From assembly GCA_903920865.1 (NCBI GenBank), contig CAIXNN010000055.1, positions 1-35,535 on the forward strand: a stretch of 35,535 nt of DNA, in the 5' to 3' direction. Below are positions 34,513-35,535 of the stretch, piece after piece; position 1 is the first letter of the stretch; the number at the start of each line of letters is the position of its first letter. This stretch comes from an uncultured Actinomycetes bacterium (GTDB lineage: Bacteria > Actinomycetota > Actinomycetes > UBA12327). The notes beneath the pieces were generated by a model. The model saw nothing but the letters and a program-made list of their open reading frames with translations, was not told the origin of the DNA and made no database searches. Position numbers and translations under genes: made by a program.

Positions 34513-35535
34513 ATGGGAAACATTGTGCAGCTTGATCTGATTTTGGAGCCTGACCTGACCCCTGCTCAAGTAGCAGAGATTGCCGTTGCGGCTGAAGGCT
34601 ACGGATTTCGAACTCTGTGGCATTCGAATTACCACCAAAATCCTGATGCCTTCCTAGCCCTAGTGCCTGCCGCACTGGCCACGACCAAGATCAAGTTGGG
34701 GATCTTGGCCATTAGCCCCTACGAAATGCAACCTTTGAAGATTGCCAACTCATTGCTGACGCTCAATGAGTTAAGTAATGGTCGCGCCATTGCGGCCATT
34801 GGCGGTGGCGGCTCTTTGATGAGCGCAATAGGAATTTCGCAGAATCCAACGAAACTGCGCATGGTTCGCGGTGTTCGCGAAGCGGTGGAGATTACCAAGG
34901 CCGTCGTCTCCGGCGAGCCCTCACGCGGGTACCAAGGTGAGGTATTCCAAGTTGCTCGCCCCTTCCACCACCGTTGGAAATCTGCACCTACTGCTCAAGT
35001 CTTCACCTGCTCCACTGGTTCGAAGATGCTTCAAATGGCAGGACGTGTGGCCGATGGCACTCAAATGAGCGATGTGACTCCGGAAAAGATTGAACATCAC
35101 ATGGCGGACCTTCGCCTTGGTTTGGCCGAGCGTGAAATTCCAGCTGAAGACTTCCGAGTGGGAAACTTCTGGGCTTGGCACATTAAGAGCGATGTTGAAA
35201 AGTCTATGTATGAGGCCCGCCGCGAACTTGTCTTCCGTGCCGAGTTGTTACCGCCAAAGTACGACATGGTCCCCTACGTCACCGAGGAAGAGCGAGCTCT
35301 GGTTATCGATAAGTGGACCAATTTCCAAAAGGCTTTTTGGACTCGCTCAGGTGTCATTGAGGATGTTCCTGAAGACATCGTCAATCGACTCATTGCCGGA
35401 TGTTCTTCGGCAGGTGGCTTTGATGCCATTGATGAGCAAATTGAACGTTTCCGGATATTTGAAAATGCCGGGCTTACCGAGCTGGCTATTCGACTCTTTG
35501 ATGACCCAATGGATGGCTTAAAGATTGTTGCGGAC
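34513..35535 (+). CDS. LLM-class (luciferase-like, putatively F420-dependent) oxidoreductase, partial at window end
   Basis: Open frame with no stop to window end: MGNIVQLDLILEPDLTPAQVAEIAVAAEGYGFRTLWHSNYHQNPDAFLALVPAALATTKIKLGILAISPYEMQPLKIANSLLTLNELSNGRAIAAIGGGG... Confidence 0.85.
   Translation, partial: MGNIVQLDLILEPDLTPAQVAEIAVAAEGYGFRTLWHSNYHQNPDAFLALVPAALATTKIKLGILAISPYEMQPLKIANSLLTLNELSNGRAIAAIGGGGSLMSAIGISQNPTKLRMVRGVREAVEITKAVVSGEPSRGYQGEVFQVARPFHHRWKSAPTAQVFTCSTGSKMLQMAGRVADGTQMSDVTPEKIEHHMADLRLGLAEREIPAEDFRVGNFWAWHIKSDVEKSMYEARRELVFRAELLPPKYDMVPYVTEEERALVIDKWTNFQKAFWTRSGVIEDVPEDIVNRLIAGCSSAGGFDAIDEQIERFRIFENAGLTELAIRLFDDPMDGLKIVAD

Noticed and set aside
1-35535. Mobile element, prophage or CRISPR explanation for the surface-protein region
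   Set aside because: No transposase, integrase, terminal repeats, regular spacer-repeat pattern or tRNA boundary seen; phage-like similarity is limited to repeat modules inside one secreted protein.

Overview
The window is chromosomal DNA from an actinobacterium, possibly a small-genome freshwater or marine lineage (the lineage is a guess). The most notable region is 1632-17061. It is a co-directional phosphate-type ABC transporter (Pst) locus in which pstC/pstA and pstB are separated by about 12 kb of secreted or surface protein genes. These encode three divergent PstS-fold substrate-binding proteins, one of them carrying phage-structural-like repeat insertions. They also encode a WxL-like/Ig-like protein next to a DUF916-like membrane protein, three proteins sharing a paralogous two-Cys N-terminal module, and a sortase-fold protein whose catalytic Cys and His appear to be replaced. 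The locus is preceded by an 11-bp-periodic TCACC repeat array resembling an actinobacterial PHO box. The rest is mostly ordinary: a partial alanine racemase-like gene, a FemAB-like gene, endonuclease IV, rpsF-ssb-rpsR-rplI-dnaB, a SpoIIE-type phosphatase, a hisC-like aminotransferase, a DevS/DevR-like two-component pair, an SDR, an acyl-CoA ligase-like gene, a nitrilase-family hydrolase, two tandem amino-acid-type SBP lipoproteins, an MFS transporter, a DedA protein and a partial LLM oxidoreductase. I found no rRNA, tRNA, CRISPR array, transposase or integrase. All family calls come from reading motifs by eye; no searches were run.
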